A stretch of 64,000 nucleotides of DNA from Nesterenkonia ebinurensis (GTDB taxonomy: Bacteria > Actinomycetota > Actinomycetes > Actinomycetales > Micrococcaceae). The stretch is taken from positions 62,001 through 126,000 of the forward strand of contig NZ_VWNF01000049.1 of NCBI RefSeq assembly GCF_008711175.1, in the 5' to 3' direction. Positions within the stretch are counted from its first letter, which is position 1; every line of letters starts with the position of its first letter. The notes below the pieces were generated by a model. The model was not told where the DNA came from. It worked only from the letters and a program-made list of their open reading frames with translations, and ran no database searches. Made by a program: the position numbers and the translations under genes. Positions 63,436 to 64,000 of the stretch are shown here, in pieces.

Positions 63436-64000
63436 ACCTGGAAAGTATCGGCCGGGTTCACTTCCTGGGCCTGGCCGGAGTGGGCGTCTCCGCAGTGGCC
63501 CGGCTCATGCTGGCCGCCGGGGTGCCCATCTCCGGCACCGACGCCAAGGAGCTGCCGGTGCTCGATGAGTTCCGCGCCGCCGGTGTGCCGGTGCGGGTGG
63601 GCTACAGCGCGGCGAACATCGCCTCCATTGAGGCTGAGGCCGGGGAGCCGATCAGCACCGTGATCGCCTCCTCGGTGGCCACCGCCGGCAACCCAGAGTA
63701 CGACGCCGCTGCAGCAGCAGGCGCCACCCTGCTGCACCGTTCCCAGGGCCTGGCCGCCTGTATGGCCTCCCGCCGGGCGATCGCGGTAGCCGGTACCCAC
63801 GGCAAGACCACCACCAGCTCGATGACCGCGGTGATGCTCGATGCCGCAGGTGAGGATGTCAGCTTCGCCATCGGTGCCACTGTGGCGGGCCTGGGCAGCA
63901 ACGCCCGGCTCGGCTCCGGGGAGTGGTTCGTGGCTGAGGCGGATGAGTCCGACGGTTCGCTGCTGAACTACGCCCCCGAGGTGGCAGTGGTGACCAACGT
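63432..64000 (+). CDS. murC: UDP-MurNAc--L-alanine ligase MurC, partial
   Basis: ATG 63432 opens a frame that runs off the window after 189 codons. It reads RVHFLGLAGVGVSAVARLMLAAG (the GIGGxGMS-type UDP-binding loop, here GLAGVGVSA), ASSVATAGNPEYDAA, the ATP loop VAGTHGKTTTSSMTAVML and EADESDGS, all MurC. It adds the first residue of the stem peptide. The overlap with murG (ATGA) shows translational coupling. Confidence 0.95.
   Translation, partial: MNLESIGRVHFLGLAGVGVSAVARLMLAAGVPISGTDAKELPVLDEFRAAGVPVRVGYSAANIASIEAEAGEPISTVIASSVATAGNPEYDAAAAAGATLLHRSQGLAACMASRRAIAVAGTHGKTTTSSMTAVMLDAAGEDVSFAIGATVAGLGSNARLGSGEWFVAEADESDGSLLNYAPEVAVVTN

Overview
The window is a stretch of chromosome from a high-GC Gram-positive bacterium, almost certainly an actinobacterium of the Micrococcaceae and plausibly Nesterenkonia or a close relative. 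The signs are the Kgd-type fused 2-oxoglutarate decarboxylase, a SigR/RsrA pair behind a perfect GGAAT-N18-GTT promoter, GuaB1, the 24-residue ribosomal protein bL37, a tmRNA tag ending DFALAA, DUF3040, and an actinobacterial order plsC-fadD-aroG-pknL-idsA-dinB-mraZ-rsmH-ftsL-ftsI-murEF-mraY-murD-ftsW-murG-murC. MurE carries a DDPH motif in place of the DAP-binding DNPR, which fits a lysine-type wall. The genus is inference; no search was run.

Layout. 1-5.6 kb: alkylation repair. An Ada-AlkA fusion, Ogt, and a TetR-YciI-Tag operon with its own operators, interrupted by a decayed PIN toxin gene whose HTH antitoxin is intact. 5.8-6.2 kb: ssrA (tmRNA) with a strong terminator. 6.4-10.9 kb: manganese homeostasis (SBP-ATPase-permease, MntR) followed by paired CrcB fluoride channels. 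10.9-16.3 kb: HisN-like phosphatase, RsgA, AroA, DoxX, then SigR-RsrA and bL37. 16.4-25.8 kb: SGNH-like protein, Kgd, GuaB1 and two CNNM/CorC-type membrane proteins. 26-30.4 kb: a Zur-boxed zinc ABC transporter, a hydrolase, Zur and a HIT protein. 30.4-34.8 kb: HrpA helicase and a small lipoprotein.

35-41.1 kb: tRNA-Leu(CAG) followed by a scarred integration hotspot. A 96-97 bp direct repeat that includes the tRNA 3' end occurs at 35054 and again at 39156. Between the copies lie a frameshifted MobV relaxase remnant, a divergent TetR/DUF1992 pair, two small phage/plasmid-type genes and an acetyltransferase. Beyond the second copy lie the last 39 codons of a tyrosine integrase, a Fic protein and a broken methyltransferase. 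The core genome resumes at plsC (41.3 kb). 41.3-50.6 kb carries lipid, aromatic, kinase, prenyl and Pol IV genes. 50.8-64 kb is the dcw division and cell-wall cluster, starting at four MraZ boxes and running off the window inside murC.

The most unusual signal is a set of three unrelated families of short (about 66-75 bp) dispersed palindromic repeats. Family A has seven copies, B three and C two. They sit between genes, but also supply the stop codon and last residues of three genes (metal permease, alpha/beta hydrolase, RsgA) and lie in frame inside two essential-type proteins (FtsW and HrpA).
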